Counted from the stretch's first letter, positions 7,702-17,667 are shown. The stretch is 64,000 bases of DNA from Caldicellulosiruptor hydrothermalis 108 (GCF_000166355.1 NC_014652.1:1437001-1501000); one strand, 5' to 3'. Notes: a model not told the origin generated them from the sequence alone. Program-made: numbers and translations.

Positions 7702-8538
7702 TTATTTTATAATTTCCTGGACAAAAGTTGGCAGTGCAAATAGAGCTTTGTGCAACTCTGGATTGTAATATTTTGTATCAATTCTTTTTATCTTTGAAAT
7801 ATCTACCTCAAGCGGGTCATATTTTTTAGAACCAAGAGTAAAACTCCAAAGCCCGCTTGGATATGTTGGAATAAATCCAAGATAAAGTCTTGTTATTGGG
7901 AAAATAGACTTCACTGCATGAAATACATTCTTTATCAAGTCCTGGTCATAAAAAGGCGACTCGGTCTGTGCAACAAAAAGTCCATCCTCTTTCAAGCATT
8001 CAAATACTGCCTTATAAAAACTATCTTGAAAAAGCCCCACTGCTGGTCCAACAGGATCTGTTGAATCCACAATTATAACATCAAACATGTTTTTGTTCTC
8101 GGATACAAATTTTATTCCGTCGGTTATAATGACCTCTGCCCTTTCATCATCCAGTGCACAGCTTATCTCAGGAAGGTATTTCTTGCTTGCTTCTATAACT
8201 TCTCTATCAATCTCGATTAAATATGCCTTTTCGACCTCGTCATGTTTGAGAATTTCTCTGATAACTCCTCCGTCTCCCCCACCTATGACAGCAACCTTTT
8301 TGGGATTTGGATGGGTGAATAAAGGAACATGAGAAATTAACTCATGGTAACAAAACTCATCTGCAATTGTTGTCTGAACAGCACCGTCCAGTACAAGCAT
8401 CCTACCAAACTGTTTTGTTTCAAGTATTGCCAAGTCTTGATATTGAGTCTTTGCCGTATAAATGGTCTTTGTTATCTTGCATGTAAATCCCAAGTCAGGA
8501 GTCTGTTGCTCGGTAAACCAAAGTTCCATCTCAACCAA
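7702..8538 (-). CDS. speE: Spermidine synthase (polyamine aminopropyltransferase)
   Basis: This enzyme transfers an aminopropyl group from decarboxylated SAM to putrescine or a related amine. The 278 residues show the N-terminal beta region ([20 protein letters not shown]), the cofactor motif [16 protein letters not shown] near residue 90, the catalytic [14 protein letters not shown] near 157 and TYPSGLWSF near 230. Thermophile homologues can use agmatine or make longer amines, so substrate specificity is open. Start is TTG 8538 (GGAGG 10 nt upstream) or ATG 8529. It leads the speE-speB pair. Confidence 0.93.
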   Translation of the reverse strand: MVEMELWFTEQQTPDLGFTCKITKTIYTAKTQYQDLAILETKQFGRMLVLDGAVQTTIADEFCYHELISHVPLFTHPNPKKVAVIGGGDGGVIREILKHDEVEKAYLIEIDREVIEASKKYLPEISCALDDERAEVIITDGIKFVSENKNMFDVIIVDSTDPVGPAVGLFQDSFYKAVFECLKEDGLFVAQTESPFYDQDLIKNVFHAVKSIFPITRLYLGFIPTYPSGLWSFTLGSKKYDPLEVDISKIKRIDTKYYNPELHKALFALPTFVQEIIK

Positions 8539-8581
8539 TTTCTATTTACCTCCTTGCCGAAAACTTTAAACAACAGTGAAT

Positions 8582-8610
8582 ATATTACAATATCCGACAA
8601 ATAAATTCAA
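8582..8610 (-). promoter_or_regulatory. Candidate promoter for speE-speB
   Basis: Minus strand TTGAAT (8610-8605), a 17-nt spacer and TAATAT (8587-8582) lie about 43 nt upstream of the TTG start, in the short gap between the glycosyl-phosphotransferase gene and speE. Confidence 0.45.
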
Positions 8611-8614
8611 GTTA

Positions 8615-9436
8615 TTAATTTTTCCGACCTAACATATCTATAAAATTTAAAAAGTTATTTCTTTCAATAACTTTTGAAAATGAGATGTGTTCAGATAAAA
8701 CATTCAGTACAGAAACCACAAAAAACACAGTCCATATCAAAAACGAATTGTAACTTGCAGAAAAGTTATTTGTCAAAATGAGAAAGAAGAGATACCCAAT
8801 CGCGTTAGAACCAGCGTCTCCAAGCATATAAAATTCCCTCAAATCACCCACAAAAAACGGAATAGTTAGAGTCAAAAGCACAACTGCTGTACTGTCAAGA
8901 TGCATAAAAAAACTAAGTACCACAACGAATATCCATAGCACCTTTATGCATCTTCCAGGTCGAAGGTCAAATAGGTTAAATAGGTTAACACACAGCGAAC
9001 CCAAAACAGCATAAAAAAGTGACTGCACTACTATTTTGTGCAAAATCATACTTGAGATAAAAATCACAGCTGGCACTGACACCATCTTTAACAGTCCAGT
9101 TGAAAATTCACCATTTTTTATAAATCTTATAACATGTCCTTTAAAACCTTTGCTTTTATTGTCACCAAAAATGTCGTCCAACAAACCTATAAAGGATATA
9201 CACCACATCGAAATAGCCACAACTAACCATTTTGCATTTGAAGTACGAAAAAATATCTGTAAAAAGTATATTACCCAGCTAAGCGACAAAACAATCCCCA
9301 TACAACACGGAATTTTTTTACCTCTAAAATTCTCTTTCAACAAAAGATTGTATTTTTTTAGATAAAAAGTGGAAAAAATTAGCACTCCTATTTCGAATCC
9401 ACAAAAAATTAAATAATCCTTTACCAGATTTTTCAC
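8615..9436 (-). CDS. MraY/WecA-like prenyl-phosphate sugar phosphotransferase
   Basis: This polytopic membrane protein (about 273 residues) belongs to the polyprenyl-phosphate N-acetylhexosamine-1-phosphate transferase family. It has FIGLLDDIFGD (the paired catalytic Asp), NLFNLFDLRPGR and YMLGDAGSNAIGY, all on predicted cytoplasmic loops. It is shorter and more diverged than MraY or WecA. GTG 9436 overlaps the upstream stop (GTGA), which suggests translational coupling; an ATG at 9445 is possible. It closes a SteA-SteB-GT2 cluster, so a cell-envelope polymer or lipid-linked sugar is the likely product, but the sugar is unknown. Confidence 0.82.
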   Translation of the reverse strand: MKNLVKDYLIFCGFEIGVLIFSTFYLKKYNLLLKENFRGKKIPCCMGIVLSLSWVIYFLQIFFRTSNAKWLVVAISMWCISFIGLLDDIFGDNKSKGFKGHVIRFIKNGEFSTGLLKMVSVPAVIFISSMILHKIVVQSLFYAVLGSLCVNLFNLFDLRPGRCIKVLWIFVVVLSFFMHLDSTAVVLLTLTIPFFVGDLREFYMLGDAGSNAIGYLFFLILTNNFSASYNSFLIWTVFFVVSVLNVLSEHISFSKVIERNNFLNFIDMLGRKN

Positions 9437-10119
9437 GCCCTCCATTTGGTAATAAAGACCCAAAATATATCCTTCATCTGTCGAATTTTATGTAATAAAT
9501 CTTTCAAACTCTTTCCTTTTTCGTCGTGCGAAAAATCAAACTCAACCTCTTTTATTTCACAACCCATCTTAATAAAATCAATTAACATTGAAATGTCTAC
9601 TCCATATCTATCAGGAATGTGTTTAATATCTTTTAAAACAGAAAATGGAATTATCCTCTGACCACTGAGACAATGCTCAACCTCTTTTCTGGTATAAATT
9701 CTCACTACAAACTTAGCAAACTTTTTCACAACTCCAAAACCCTTTTTTCTCACTTTTATAGGATAACCAATTACCACTTGTTTATCGTTTAGAATAAAAA
9801 CTTTCTCGCAAAATGCTTGCAGCTCTTCTTTTTTTGTCTTCAGATCACCATCTAAAAGTATTATTTTGTCAAATGTCTTGTCTTTGAGATATTCAAATGC
9901 TGTTTTTAGAGCCGTACCCTTGCCTCTGTTTTTATCATGTCTTAGTATGGTGCACTTATCACAATTAAGTAAAATCTTTTTCTTAGAACCATCATCAATA
10001 ACAAGTATATTTTTTATAAACTCTATGTTAGATAAGTCCAGAAGAAGCTTTTCAAAAGATTGTGGAGGATTGTATACAGGAATTACCACAACAATATTCA
10101 ATTGTTTTCTTCCTCTCAT
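9433..10119 (-). CDS. Glycosyltransferase family 2
   Basis: This GT-A fold glycosyltransferase has 228 residues. IVVVIPVYNPP is the nucleotide-sugar-binding start, LVIDDGSKK the first acidic motif, and KIILLDGDLKTK the DXD-like metal site near residue 92. HCLSGQRIIPFSVL resembles the acceptor region of dolichyl-phosphate-glucose-type enzymes. No membrane helices are evident. A TTG at 10101 with AGAGG upstream is an alternative start that would begin exactly at MNIVVVIPVYN. It overlaps the next gene by 4 nt and likely works with it in lipid-linked sugar synthesis. Confidence 0.87.
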   Translation of the reverse strand: MRGRKQLNIVVVIPVYNPPQSFEKLLLDLSNIEFIKNILVIDDGSKKKILLNCDKCTILRHDKNRGKGTALKTAFEYLKDKTFDKIILLDGDLKTKKEELQAFCEKVFILNDKQVVIGYPIKVRKKGFGVVKKFAKFVVRIYTRKEVEHCLSGQRIIPFSVLKDIKHIPDRYGVDISMLIDFIKMGCEIKEVEFDFSHDEKGKSLKDLLHKIRQMKDIFWVFITKWRA

Positions 10120-10143
10120 GAGAAGTTTGCAAAATCAAATTCT

Positions 10144-11088
10144 TTATGGCATAACATTTGCAGATTGTATATTTTGATATTGTTCAAGCAAACTTTCCCT
10201 TCTTTTTTTTAATAAATTTTCTGAAACCTCAATGCTTAAAAAGGTATTAGGCATTAAGAGGTTTGCCTCTTTTTTAGTTCCATAATTGCCATTTCCACCT
10301 CTTATAAGCTCCATAAGCGAAACTTTTCCTGTCAGTTCATCAACGTTATCAACTGTATCCAAGCCCATGCTTTTGTACTTTTCACAATAGTTTATCTCAC
10401 TGTACGATTGCTCAACCCCAACAATGTTGAGATCATTTATATTTCTCAACTTTTCAATAAATCTTCTATCAACTGCGTTAAAAGTATCGTTCTGAAGGGT
10501 ATTTCCACCTGCTATTAAAATTGTATCGGCAATTTCTCCTGATAGTCTATTTATTTCTATATATCTTTTTTCTGTAAGTTTTGATAAAAGTTCATCCTTC
10601 ATGTCAAATACCGCATACAACATTAGAGTATTTATCGCATCTTCCGGAAGTTTGTATTCTGGAAAATCGTTTGTCTTGTTATTCAAAACGTCCACAAACG
10701 TCCGTTTTATTTTAACAATTCTTGCTAACTTTATTTGGTTTTTTCTCAAAAAATCTATTAGGTCGTTGTATGAATAATCTGTTGAGGTTACAATGAGACT
10801 TACAACTGCATTACTTTTGCATGTTTTGAGGTATGCATTTACAAGAGTGTCATTTATTTTTCCCAGTTGATTTATCTGTGATTTGTACTCATCAATCTCT
10901 TTTAAAAGCCTGTCATTTTCTTTTTTTAACTCAACCAAGTTCTTATCTATGAGACTCAGCTGCTGCTGAAACTGTTTTTGAAGAAATTTTTCACTATTTA
11001 CAGAAAATCCAATGAGAATGCCAACTCCAAGAGCAACAAAGATAGAAGCAATAGTAATAATAAAATATTTTATACTAACTCCATTCAT
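10144..11088 (-). CDS. SteB/MctB-like membrane-anchored coiled-coil protein
   Basis: This 314-residue protein has one N-terminal membrane helix (YFIITIASIFVALGVGILIGF, about residues 8-28), then a coiled coil (about 35-80), then a mixed domain. That is the layout of the family annotated as copper transporter MctB, and of SteB, the partner of SteA in Corynebacterium cell separation. In this neighbourhood the SteB reading is better than copper transport, since no copper genes are present. ATG 11088 has GAGGTAGG 5 nt upstream. It lies 6 nt after steA. Confidence 0.72.
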   Translation of the reverse strand: MNGVSIKYFIITIASIFVALGVGILIGFSVNSEKFLQKQFQQQLSLIDKNLVELKKENDRLLKEIDEYKSQINQLGKINDTLVNAYLKTCKSNAVVSLIVTSTDYSYNDLIDFLRKNQIKLARIVKIKRTFVDVLNNKTNDFPEYKLPEDAINTLMLYAVFDMKDELLSKLTEKRYIEINRLSGEIADTILIAGGNTLQNDTFNAVDRRFIEKLRNINDLNIVGVEQSYSEINYCEKYKSMGLDTVDNVDELTGKVSLMELIRGGNGNYGTKKEANLLMPNTFLSIEVSENLLKKRRESLLEQYQNIQSANVMP

Positions 11089-11094
11089 TTTTTC

Positions 11095-12210
11095 CTACCT
11101 CAAGATTACTCTCAGTTTTAGTTGAATTAAATAGAAAAAGTATTGAAAAGGCGGCGTTATCATTAGAATTGCAAGTATAGGAATAAGTGCAGAAAACAAC
11201 AAAACCCCGATATATTTGAAACTTACCTTTTCAGTATAAAGCTTAGACACACCTCGTGCATCCACAAGCTTTGAACCTATTTTTAGCCTGACCAGAAAAG
11301 TGCTGGACATTCCTTTTCGACCTTTCTCTAAAAAATCAAGCATACTGCTGTGAGAACCAACCGAAACTATCAGTTCTGCTCCCTTTTCATAAGCCAAAAG
11401 CAAAGCCACATCTTCACTTGTGCCAGGACATGCTATTGTTTTTGCAGTAAGTCCTAAAGCTTCTACTTTTTTAAGACCTGGTGCATATCCGTTAGGATAC
11501 GAATGAACAATTATCTCGTCACATTTGTAAAGACTTTCTTCAGACACACTATCCATATCCCCAATTATAATGTTTGGTCTTATCTTTTCCTCAAGCAATG
11601 CATCAGCAGCACCATCAACTGCAATCACTACTGGTTTTACCTCTGTAATATAACCTTTTATTGCTTTTATATCCTTTTTAAAACTGCTTCCTCTTGTCAC
11701 AACAAGCACATGTCTTCCGGCTATTTTGGTTGAAATGTCAGGGATTTCAAATTGTCCTAAGATAAATCCCTTTTCCTTTTTCGCATACTCTAAGGTATTT
11801 TCTATAAAATTCTCTAAAAGATTTTCCATTTCTTTGAAACTCTTTTGATAAAAAGATTCAAACTCTTCTTTAGAAAGATATTTTGCATCACACAGATAAT
11901 TGCCGTTTAAAAATATCTTATCATCTTTGATTTCTATAATGTCCCCTTCTCTTATTCGATTAAATACATCTTCCCCTAAATTATCAATTATAATCACATC
12001 GTGTGAAAGAAGAATCTTCGCACCAACTGCTGGAAACTTCCCGGTAAAAGACTTAGCACAGTTGATTACCACCTTTACTTTCTTTTCTAAGAGAGAATAT
12101 GCAGCTACCTCATCAATATCCTCGTGCAATATGACAGGTATCTCCCCTGGTCTTAGTCTTTTAACTAAGTTCTTGGTCCTTCTATCAATCCTTACCTTGC
12201 CTTTTATCAT
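11095..12210 (-). CDS. SteA-like cytokinetic ring protein
   Basis: The protein has 371 residues. An N-terminal beta-rich region (about 1-120) precedes a thiamin-pyrophosphokinase-like Rossmann domain with VVTRGSSFKKDIKAIKGYI, VIAVDGAADALLEEKIRPN and IIIGDMDSVSEES (about 170-235), and a C-terminal hydrophobic helix near 335-360. This matches SteA proteins, which in actinobacteria act with SteB in septal peptidoglycan splitting. It lies in a division/shape gene region. The start is ATG 12210 (GTG 12213 is adjacent), overlapping the mgsA stop. It is probably not a thiamine enzyme. Confidence 0.78.
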   Translation of the reverse strand: MIKGKVRIDRRTKNLVKRLRPGEIPVILHEDIDEVAAYSLLEKKVKVVINCAKSFTGKFPAVGAKILLSHDVIIIDNLGEDVFNRIREGDIIEIKDDKIFLNGNYLCDAKYLSKEEFESFYQKSFKEMENLLENFIENTLEYAKKEKGFILGQFEIPDISTKIAGRHVLVVTRGSSFKKDIKAIKGYITEVKPVVIAVDGAADALLEEKIRPNIIIGDMDSVSEESLYKCDEIIVHSYPNGYAPGLKKVEALGLTAKTIACPGTSEDVALLLAYEKGAELIVSVGSHSSMLDFLEKGRKGMSSTFLVRLKIGSKLVDARGVSKLYTEKVSFKYIGVLLFSALIPILAILMITPPFQYFFYLIQLKLRVILR

Positions 12211-12635
12211 CACTTATCACTCTTGTTTTTTTGCAGTTTTGGATTTACAATTTCACGCCATGATAAGTCTCCTCTATCAAGAGCTTTTATCAAGAGTTCC
12301 GCTGTTGCAATGTTTGTTGCAAGAGGAATATTATGGACATCACAAAGACGCAAAAGTGCATTCACATCTGGTTCATGAGGCTGAGCTGTAAGCGGGTCTC
12401 TCAAAAATATCACCATGTCAATCTGATTGTATGCAATCAAAGACCCTATCTGTTGGTCCCCTCCGAGCGGACCTGGAAGGAATCTATGAACTTCAAGTCC
12501 TGTTGCTTCCTGTATTAACCTTCCGGTAGTCCCTGTTGCATATAATGTGTGCTTTGACAATATAAACTTATAAGCTATTGCAAATTGAACCATAAGTTCT
12601 TTTTTCTTGTCGTGGGCAATAAGTGCTATATTCAT
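12210..12635 (-). CDS. mgsA: Methylglyoxal synthase
   Basis: This enzyme converts dihydroxyacetone phosphate to methylglyoxal plus phosphate, a bypass of lower glycolysis. The 141 residues show [13 protein letters not shown], the phosphate-binding [11 protein letters not shown] near residue 40, [10 protein letters not shown] near 60 with the catalytic Asp nearby, and [14 protein letters not shown] near 80. ATG 12635 is chosen because GAGGTG stands 6 nt before it. An upstream GTG is part of that ribosome site. Its place after rodA is common in Clostridia. Confidence 0.95.
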   Translation of the reverse strand: MNIALIAHDKKKELMVQFAIAYKFILSKHTLYATGTTGRLIQEATGLEVHRFLPGPLGGDQQIGSLIAYNQIDMVIFLRDPLTAQPHEPDVNALLRLCDVHNIPLATNIATAELLIKALDRGDLSWREIVNPKLQKNKSDK

Positions 12636-12645
12636 TCTCTTCACC

Positions 12646-13764
12646 TCAAAACATAGTTTTTATATTTTCCCTATAAATGCTTTGCACAATTCCAAGTGAT
12701 GCCATGGAAGTAAGCATCGAACTTCCACCATAGCTTACAAACGGCAGAGGAATTCCAGTCACAGGCATTATCCCAAGAGTCATTGCAATATTGACAAACA
12801 TCTGAAAACTAAACATTCCTGCAACTCCAGCAACAATGTAAGATGCAAGCTTTTCTTTGCATGTGGAAGCTATTCTAATAAGGTTCAGTATAAGCAGCGC
12901 ATATACTGTTATTATAATTATACATCCTACAAACCCAAGTTCTTCACCTGCTACACCAAATATAAAGTCAGATTCTTTCACAGGAAGATAATCAAGTCTG
13001 TTGATTGTTCCCATAAATAAGCCTTTGCCAAATACTCTTCCTGACCCTATAGCTATCTGAGAGTATATTACCTGCCATCCTTTTCCCATCGGGTCAAGCT
13101 GAGGATTTAAAAATATTCTTATTCTATCTTTTTGATATTCATGAAGAACAAATTCCCATGCAATAGGAATAAAAACCAAAAGTGCACCAATTGCTGCATA
13201 GAAATATCTCAAGTCCAGCCCTGCAACAAATAAAATTGTAGCAATTATGGCGATGAACACAGAAGCTGTTCCCAAGTCAGGTTGTTTTAAAACAAGAACT
13301 ATAGGAATTGCAGTGAAAATTAATACTTTGGCCAATGTTTTGAATTTATTAATATTTTCCTGCATCGTAACAACTTTTGCAAAAAACACTACCATGAGCA
13401 ATTTAGAAATCTCAGACGGTTGAAACGAAAATGGTCCAATTTTTATCCATCTCTGACCGCCAAGCACATTTATGCCTTTTATGTCTACATACAAAAGCAG
13501 AATAACCATTATCATATAAATAATAACATAAAAGTTTGCAAATATTCTATAGTCAATTAATGAAAAAATGAAGTACAAGCTCAGTCCCAAACAAAACCAG
13601 ATGACTTGCGAAATGACCAGTTTATATTTTCCTGTCTCCAGAACATTAGTTGCACTTGCAATTAGAATAAATCCAGTAAGACAAAGAATTATCATTAAAA
13701 TGGTTATGACAACATTGAACCTTTTTTTTATTGTTTGCTCGTTTTGGACCATCATTTTAGTCAT
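12646..13764 (-). CDS. rodA: Rod-shape SEDS glycosyltransferase RodA
   Basis: This polytopic membrane peptidoglycan polymerase has 372 residues and about ten helices. SEDS signatures include [20 protein letters not shown] near residue 110, [10 protein letters not shown] near 170 and [20 protein letters not shown] near 340. The gene sits in one cluster with mreBCD, mrdA (its likely PBP2 partner) and minCDE, which favours RodA over FtsW or SpoVE. It overlaps the end of minE by 8 nt, consistent with cotranslation. Confidence 0.9.
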   Translation of the reverse strand: MTKMMVQNEQTIKKRFNVVITILMIILCLTGFILIASATNVLETGKYKLVISQVIWFCLGLSLYFIFSLIDYRIFANFYVIIYMIMVILLLYVDIKGINVLGGQRWIKIGPFSFQPSEISKLLMVVFFAKVVTMQENINKFKTLAKVLIFTAIPIVLVLKQPDLGTASVFIAIIATILFVAGLDLRYFYAAIGALLVFIPIAWEFVLHEYQKDRIRIFLNPQLDPMGKGWQVIYSQIAIGSGRVFGKGLFMGTINRLDYLPVKESDFIFGVAGEELGFVGCIIIITVYALLILNLIRIASTCKEKLASYIVAGVAGMFSFQMFVNIAMTLGIMPVTGIPLPFVSYGGSSMLTSMASLGIVQSIYRENIKTMF

Positions 13765-14059
13765 CAGCCTCGTTGTTTAAAATCTCAGTTTTCTTTACAG
13801 ATTTTATAGGAATATTGGCAATAAGTGCAGGAACAAATTCACCTTTCTGCTCAGACGGTGTTCTGGTTATTTGAATTTCCAAGAGCTTGTCGTCAATCAC
13901 TATGTATTTTTGTATAGCTTTTAAAATTTCATTCTTTATCAGCTCTAAAAGTTCTGGAGACACGTTTGCCCTGTCGTGAATAATAACAAGTTTCAACCTT
14001 TCCTTTGCAATATCCTTTGAAGATTGTTTGTTAAAGAACTTGTTAAAAAATTCAAACAT
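13757..14059 (-). CDS. minE: Cell division topological specificity factor MinE
   Basis: At 100 residues, it has an N-terminal MFEFFNKFF membrane-targeting helix, then the MinD-stimulating segment KDIAKERLKLVIIHDRA, and a C-terminal beta domain (YIVIDDKLLEIQI). It stimulates MinD ATPase and positions the division site. The acidic C-terminal tail (NNEADD) overlaps the rodA start. ATG 14059 has GGAGG 7 nt upstream. MinE rather than DivIVA indicates an oscillating Min system. Confidence 0.92.
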   Translation of the reverse strand: MFEFFNKFFNKQSSKDIAKERLKLVIIHDRANVSPELLELIKNEILKAIQKYIVIDDKLLEIQITRTPSEQKGEFVPALIANIPIKSVKKTEILNNEADD

Positions 14060-14070
14060 TCTTATTCCTC

Positions 14071-14871
14071 CTAAGAATTATTTAACCCCAAAAACCTTTT
14101 AAGCCTACCCAAAAATCCTAAATTTTCTTCCTCGCTCACAATAGGGATATTCTCCCCCAAGATTCTTCTTGCTATGTTCCTGTACTCTTGTCCTGCTCTT
14201 GATTTTTCGTCCATTACAACAGGTTCTCCTTTGTTAGTAGAGATTATAATCTTTTCATCGTCAGGTATTATTCCAAGAAGTTCTATCGAAAGAATTTCGA
14301 GAATATCGTCAATATCCATCATATCTCCACGTTTTACCATATCAAACCTTATTCTGTTTATGATAAGCTTAGGATTGTGCAGCTCATATGCTTCTAAAAG
14401 ACCAATAATCCTGTCGGCATCACGTACAGCAGAGACTTCAGGGGTTGTTACCACAATTGCTTTTTGTGCACCTGCAATTGCATTTTTAAAGCCTTGCTCA
14501 ATCCCCGCAGGACAGTCAATCAAGATAAAATCAAAATCGTCCTTCAACTGTTCGCACAAAGCTTTCATCTGTTCAGGTGAAACAGCAGTTTTGTCTTTTG
14601 ATTGAGCAGCAGGAAGCAAATAAAGCCCATCAAATCTTTTATCTTTAATTAGTGCCTGTTTGGGCTTGCATCTTCCCTCGACAACATCTACAATGTCAAA
14701 CACAATTCTGTTCTCAAGTCCCATAACAACATCCAAATTTCTAAGACCTATATCAGCATCAATCAAAAGTACTCTTTTCCCTAAAATGCTCAAATATGTC
14801 CCTACATTTGCAGTGGTTGTTGTTTTCCCCACTCCACCCTTACCAGATGTAATTACATAAACCTCACCCAT
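14071..14871 (-). CDS. minD: Septum site-determining ATPase MinD
   Basis: This membrane-associated ParA-type ATPase has 266 residues. The deviant Walker A SGKGGVGKTTTTANV is near residue 8, DADIGLRNLDVVMGLENR near 39 is MinD-typical, and FILIDCPAGIEQGF is Walker B. The C-terminal amphipathic membrane-targeting helix is visible (LGRLKRFLGL). It lies between minC and minE and recruits MinC to the membrane. Confidence 0.96.
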   Translation of the reverse strand: MGEVYVITSGKGGVGKTTTTANVGTYLSILGKRVLLIDADIGLRNLDVVMGLENRIVFDIVDVVEGRCKPKQALIKDKRFDGLYLLPAAQSKDKTAVSPEQMKALCEQLKDDFDFILIDCPAGIEQGFKNAIAGAQKAIVVTTPEVSAVRDADRIIGLLEAYELHNPKLIINRIRFDMVKRGDMMDIDDILEILSIELLGIIPDDEKIIISTNKGEPVVMDEKSRAGQEYRNIARRILGENIPIVSEEENLGFLGRLKRFLGLNNS

Positions 14872-14899
14872 CTTCTAAAACTCTCCTTTTTTCGTTATT

Positions 14900-15547
14900 T
14901 TAAAATTGCGTAACAGGCTTAACAACTATCGCATCATTTTCTATATAAGCTATCTCAGCAACTGACTTTTCACGTTTATTTTCCTCATCAGGTGCCCTTG
15001 CAATTATATTGGCAATCCTGATTTGAACAGGGTCCATCTCAAGCGCAAAAACGACAGCATTTTTGTTCCCTGAAATGCCTGCATGTGCAATCCCTCTGAG
15101 CGCTCCCAGGACAATAATGTTATTTTTGGATATCACCTCTGCTCCGGGATTTACATCCCCTATAATTATCAGATCAGACTCTGAGGTTATAACTTGTCCT
15201 GAACGCAGAGTACCTTTGTGCACCTTTGCATTGAGCTTTTCTTCTTTTATATTTTCAACTCGTTCCTCTGAAGTTGAAATAAGATTATGAAAACTAATCT
15301 CGTCCCATGGAAATATTATATCATGCACTCCTCCAAATGTCTTCATTATCTCTATTAGCTTTTGAAGCTCATAACTGTTAAGCTTCCTTCCTATGAACTG
15401 GATAGGAATCTCATATCCTGAAAAAAAATTTTTGCCGTTTATAACTTTTTGCTTAAAGTGATCACAGATTGTCTCAAAATCACAACTGCTATCCAAAATG
15501 ACAGCAATTCCTTTCCCAAACCCTTTTAACACAACAGGTTCATTCAA
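14900..15547 (-). CDS. minC: Septum site-determining inhibitor MinC
   Basis: This FtsZ-assembly inhibitor has 215 residues. The diverged N-terminal domain (about 1-100) precedes a right-handed beta-helix C-terminal domain with GTLRSGQVITSESDLIIIGDV, PGAEVISKNNIIVLGALRG and AHAGISGN (about 112-165), which binds MinD. Start is TTG 15547 with GGGAGG 6 nt upstream. It follows mrdA by 17 nt in the shape operon. Confidence 0.93.
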   Translation of the reverse strand: MNEPVVLKGFGKGIAVILDSSCDFETICDHFKQKVINGKNFFSGYEIPIQFIGRKLNSYELQKLIEIMKTFGGVHDIIFPWDEISFHNLISTSEERVENIKEEKLNAKVHKGTLRSGQVITSESDLIIIGDVNPGAEVISKNNIIVLGALRGIAHAGISGNKNAVVFALEMDPVQIRIANIIARAPDEENKREKSVAEIAYIENDAIVVKPVTQF

Positions 15548-15564
15548 ACCAAACCCTCCCCCTT

Positions 15565-17667
15565 TTATGGCCTCTCTTCTTGTTGCGAAGGCAAATTAAA
15601 ATATGCATCTATTATATCCCTTGCAACATACGCGGCATATGAACCATGTCCACCATTTTCCAAAACTATAGCAAAGGCAATCTGGGGGTCATCATAAGGT
15701 GCAAAACCAACAAACCAGGCATGTGCAGCCGATGAGTTTGAATACTGGGATGTCCCTGTTTTCCCTGCCACTGTAAACGGCAAATCCTTGAACGCTTGTC
15801 TTGCTGTTCCTCCCTCTTCACTTGTAACACTTTTCATTCCTTCAAAAACTGCCTTTTTTGTTGATTCATACATCTTCACCTTGCTGAGTACTTTTGGTAC
15901 AGACTTATAAATAACTTTGCCATTGGCATCCACAATCTTGTCTATGAGGTTCACCTGATATCTTGTCCCCCCATTTGCAACAGTTGCAATAAAACTTGCC
16001 ATCTGGATAGGTGTAAATGCATTTATAGACTGACCAATAGCTGCTAAAACTGTATCACCAGGATACCAAGGTTGATTAAAGATCTTCTTTTTATTCTCTT
16101 CATTCGCAAGTATACCGTTTGATTCACCATCGAGTTGAACACCAGTTTTTCCACCAAGGCCAAATAGTGTTGCATACCTGTCAATCCTTTCTATTCCAAG
16201 TCTTCTTCCTGTTTCATAGAAAAATACGTTACAAGAAACTTTAAGAGCATCAACAACATTTACCCAGCCATGCGTGGTTCTATATCTATTCCACAGCCAA
16301 CAAGCAGGAGTAAACCCTGACTTTGCGTAGTACAAATATCTACCTGTATCCAATATTTTTTCATCTGGCTTGATGACACCTTCCTGAAGACCTGCAATCG
16401 CTGTTAGTATCTTAAAAGTTGAACCAGGAGGATAAACCCCGGCAATTGCCCTGTTGAACATTGGTCTTGTGGGGTCATTAATCAGCTTATTCCATTCGCT
16501 GGTAGTGATGCCTTTTATAAATATGTTAGGATTGTATGAAGGATAACTTGTGAGAGCAAGAACATTGCCTGTTTTTACATCAATTACTACAGCAGCACCA
16601 CTGTTTGCTTTTGGGAATCTCTCACCATAATCACCATTTCTTATCTTTTCTAAAACTTTTTTGAGCGACTCATAAGCAACTTTCTGAAGCTTAGAATCTA
16701 TGGTCAGATAGACATTTGCACCCTTTGTTGGTTGTTTTTCTATCTTGACATCATTTATCCTTCCAAACTTGTCAACTTCGATGATCTGAAGTCCATCCTT
16801 GCCACGCAAATAATCTTCGCACCTTTTTTCTATTCCCTCAACACCAATTAAACTATCCTGAGAATATCCTTTGTCTTTTAGCATTTCGTATTGTTCTTGA
16901 GTTATTTTACCTATCCTTCCTACCACGAACGCATTGTATATTGCATCCTTGTAAACTCTTACTGCCTTTGCTTCTATGTTTACAAACGAAAAATCTCTGC
17001 GCCTTTCTTCAATCTCAGCAATAGTCTTCATGGAAATGTCAATTGCAATTGTAACAGGTTGATACATTTGATAATAGTTATAAAATAGCATATCTTCAAT
17101 AGCCATTACCTGAAGAGTAGTTTGCAGGTCAAGATTTTCTGGAATATAAAATTTCTTTCTCAAAAATTCAAAAGCTTGCTGCGCAGAAAAATTCGAAGGA
17201 ATGTCTCTATCTTTTTTCCATTGTATTTCTACTTTTTTTGCAAGTTTCTTGTCTGCAATACCAAAATTAAATCTGATAGGATTTATGTCAATTTTAAATT
17301 GATTTATAATTTTGTCTCCATTTTTATTTAGAATATTCACAATCTCTATTATCTTTTTTGTAAACTCTCTTTTCTGACTTTCAGTTCGAAGCTGCTGAGT
17401 TTTCATAATCTGGAGAACATAGGCAGGTCTGTTGTCAGCAAGTGGTCTACCATTTCTATCATAAATAATACCCCTTGGCGCTTCCAGGTTTGCTTTTTGC
17501 ATCAACTTCTTTTCAGAAAGTTCATAGTAATAATCTCCCTTTACAAGCTGTAAATAGCTCAAGCGCACAGTTAGAATTAACACAAGGCATATAAAAAGTA
17601 TGTACAAAAAAGTCCACCTATTAAATACGTTTTTTTCTCTTAACTTTTCTATAAACAATATCTTCAT
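15565..17667 (-). CDS. mrdA: Penicillin-binding protein 2 (elongasome transpeptidase)
   Basis: This class B PBP of 700 residues cross-links peptidoglycan during elongation. One N-terminal membrane helix (about 20-42) is followed by the pedestal domain with APRGIIYDRNGRPLADN and a transpeptidase domain. The active site has the serine in YPPGSTFKILTA near residue 415, SCNVFF as the SxN motif near 475, and VAGKTGTSQY as KTG near 645. Its start overlaps the mreD stop (ATGA). With RodA, MreB, MreC and MreD it forms the rod complex. Confidence 0.94.
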   Translation of the reverse strand: MKILFIEKLREKNVFNRWTFLYILFICLVLILTVRLSYLQLVKGDYYYELSEKKLMQKANLEAPRGIIYDRNGRPLADNRPAYVLQIMKTQQLRTESQKREFTKKIIEIVNILNKNGDKIINQFKIDINPIRFNFGIADKKLAKKVEIQWKKDRDIPSNFSAQQAFEFLRKKFYIPENLDLQTTLQVMAIEDMLFYNYYQMYQPVTIAIDISMKTIAEIEERRRDFSFVNIEAKAVRVYKDAIYNAFVVGRIGKITQEQYEMLKDKGYSQDSLIGVEGIEKRCEDYLRGKDGLQIIEVDKFGRINDVKIEKQPTKGANVYLTIDSKLQKVAYESLKKVLEKIRNGDYGERFPKANSGAAVVIDVKTGNVLALTSYPSYNPNIFIKGITTSEWNKLINDPTRPMFNRAIAGVYPPGSTFKILTAIAGLQEGVIKPDEKILDTGRYLYYAKSGFTPACWLWNRYRTTHGWVNVVDALKVSCNVFFYETGRRLGIERIDRYATLFGLGGKTGVQLDGESNGILANEENKKKIFNQPWYPGDTVLAAIGQSINAFTPIQMASFIATVANGGTRYQVNLIDKIVDANGKVIYKSVPKVLSKVKMYESTKKAVFEGMKSVTSEEGGTARQAFKDLPFTVAGKTGTSQYSNSSAAHAWFVGFAPYDDPQIAFAIVLENGGHGSYAAYVARDIIDAYFNLPSQQEERP

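Noticed and set aside
10144..11088. Copper transporter annotation of the MctB-like protein
   Set aside because: No copper-binding motifs or copper genes nearby; SteA partner and division context favour the SteB reading.
11900..12391. 163-codon plus-strand open frame opposite steA/mgsA
   Set aside because: Runs across two well-supported minus-strand genes and their junction, with no family resemblance or ribosome site.
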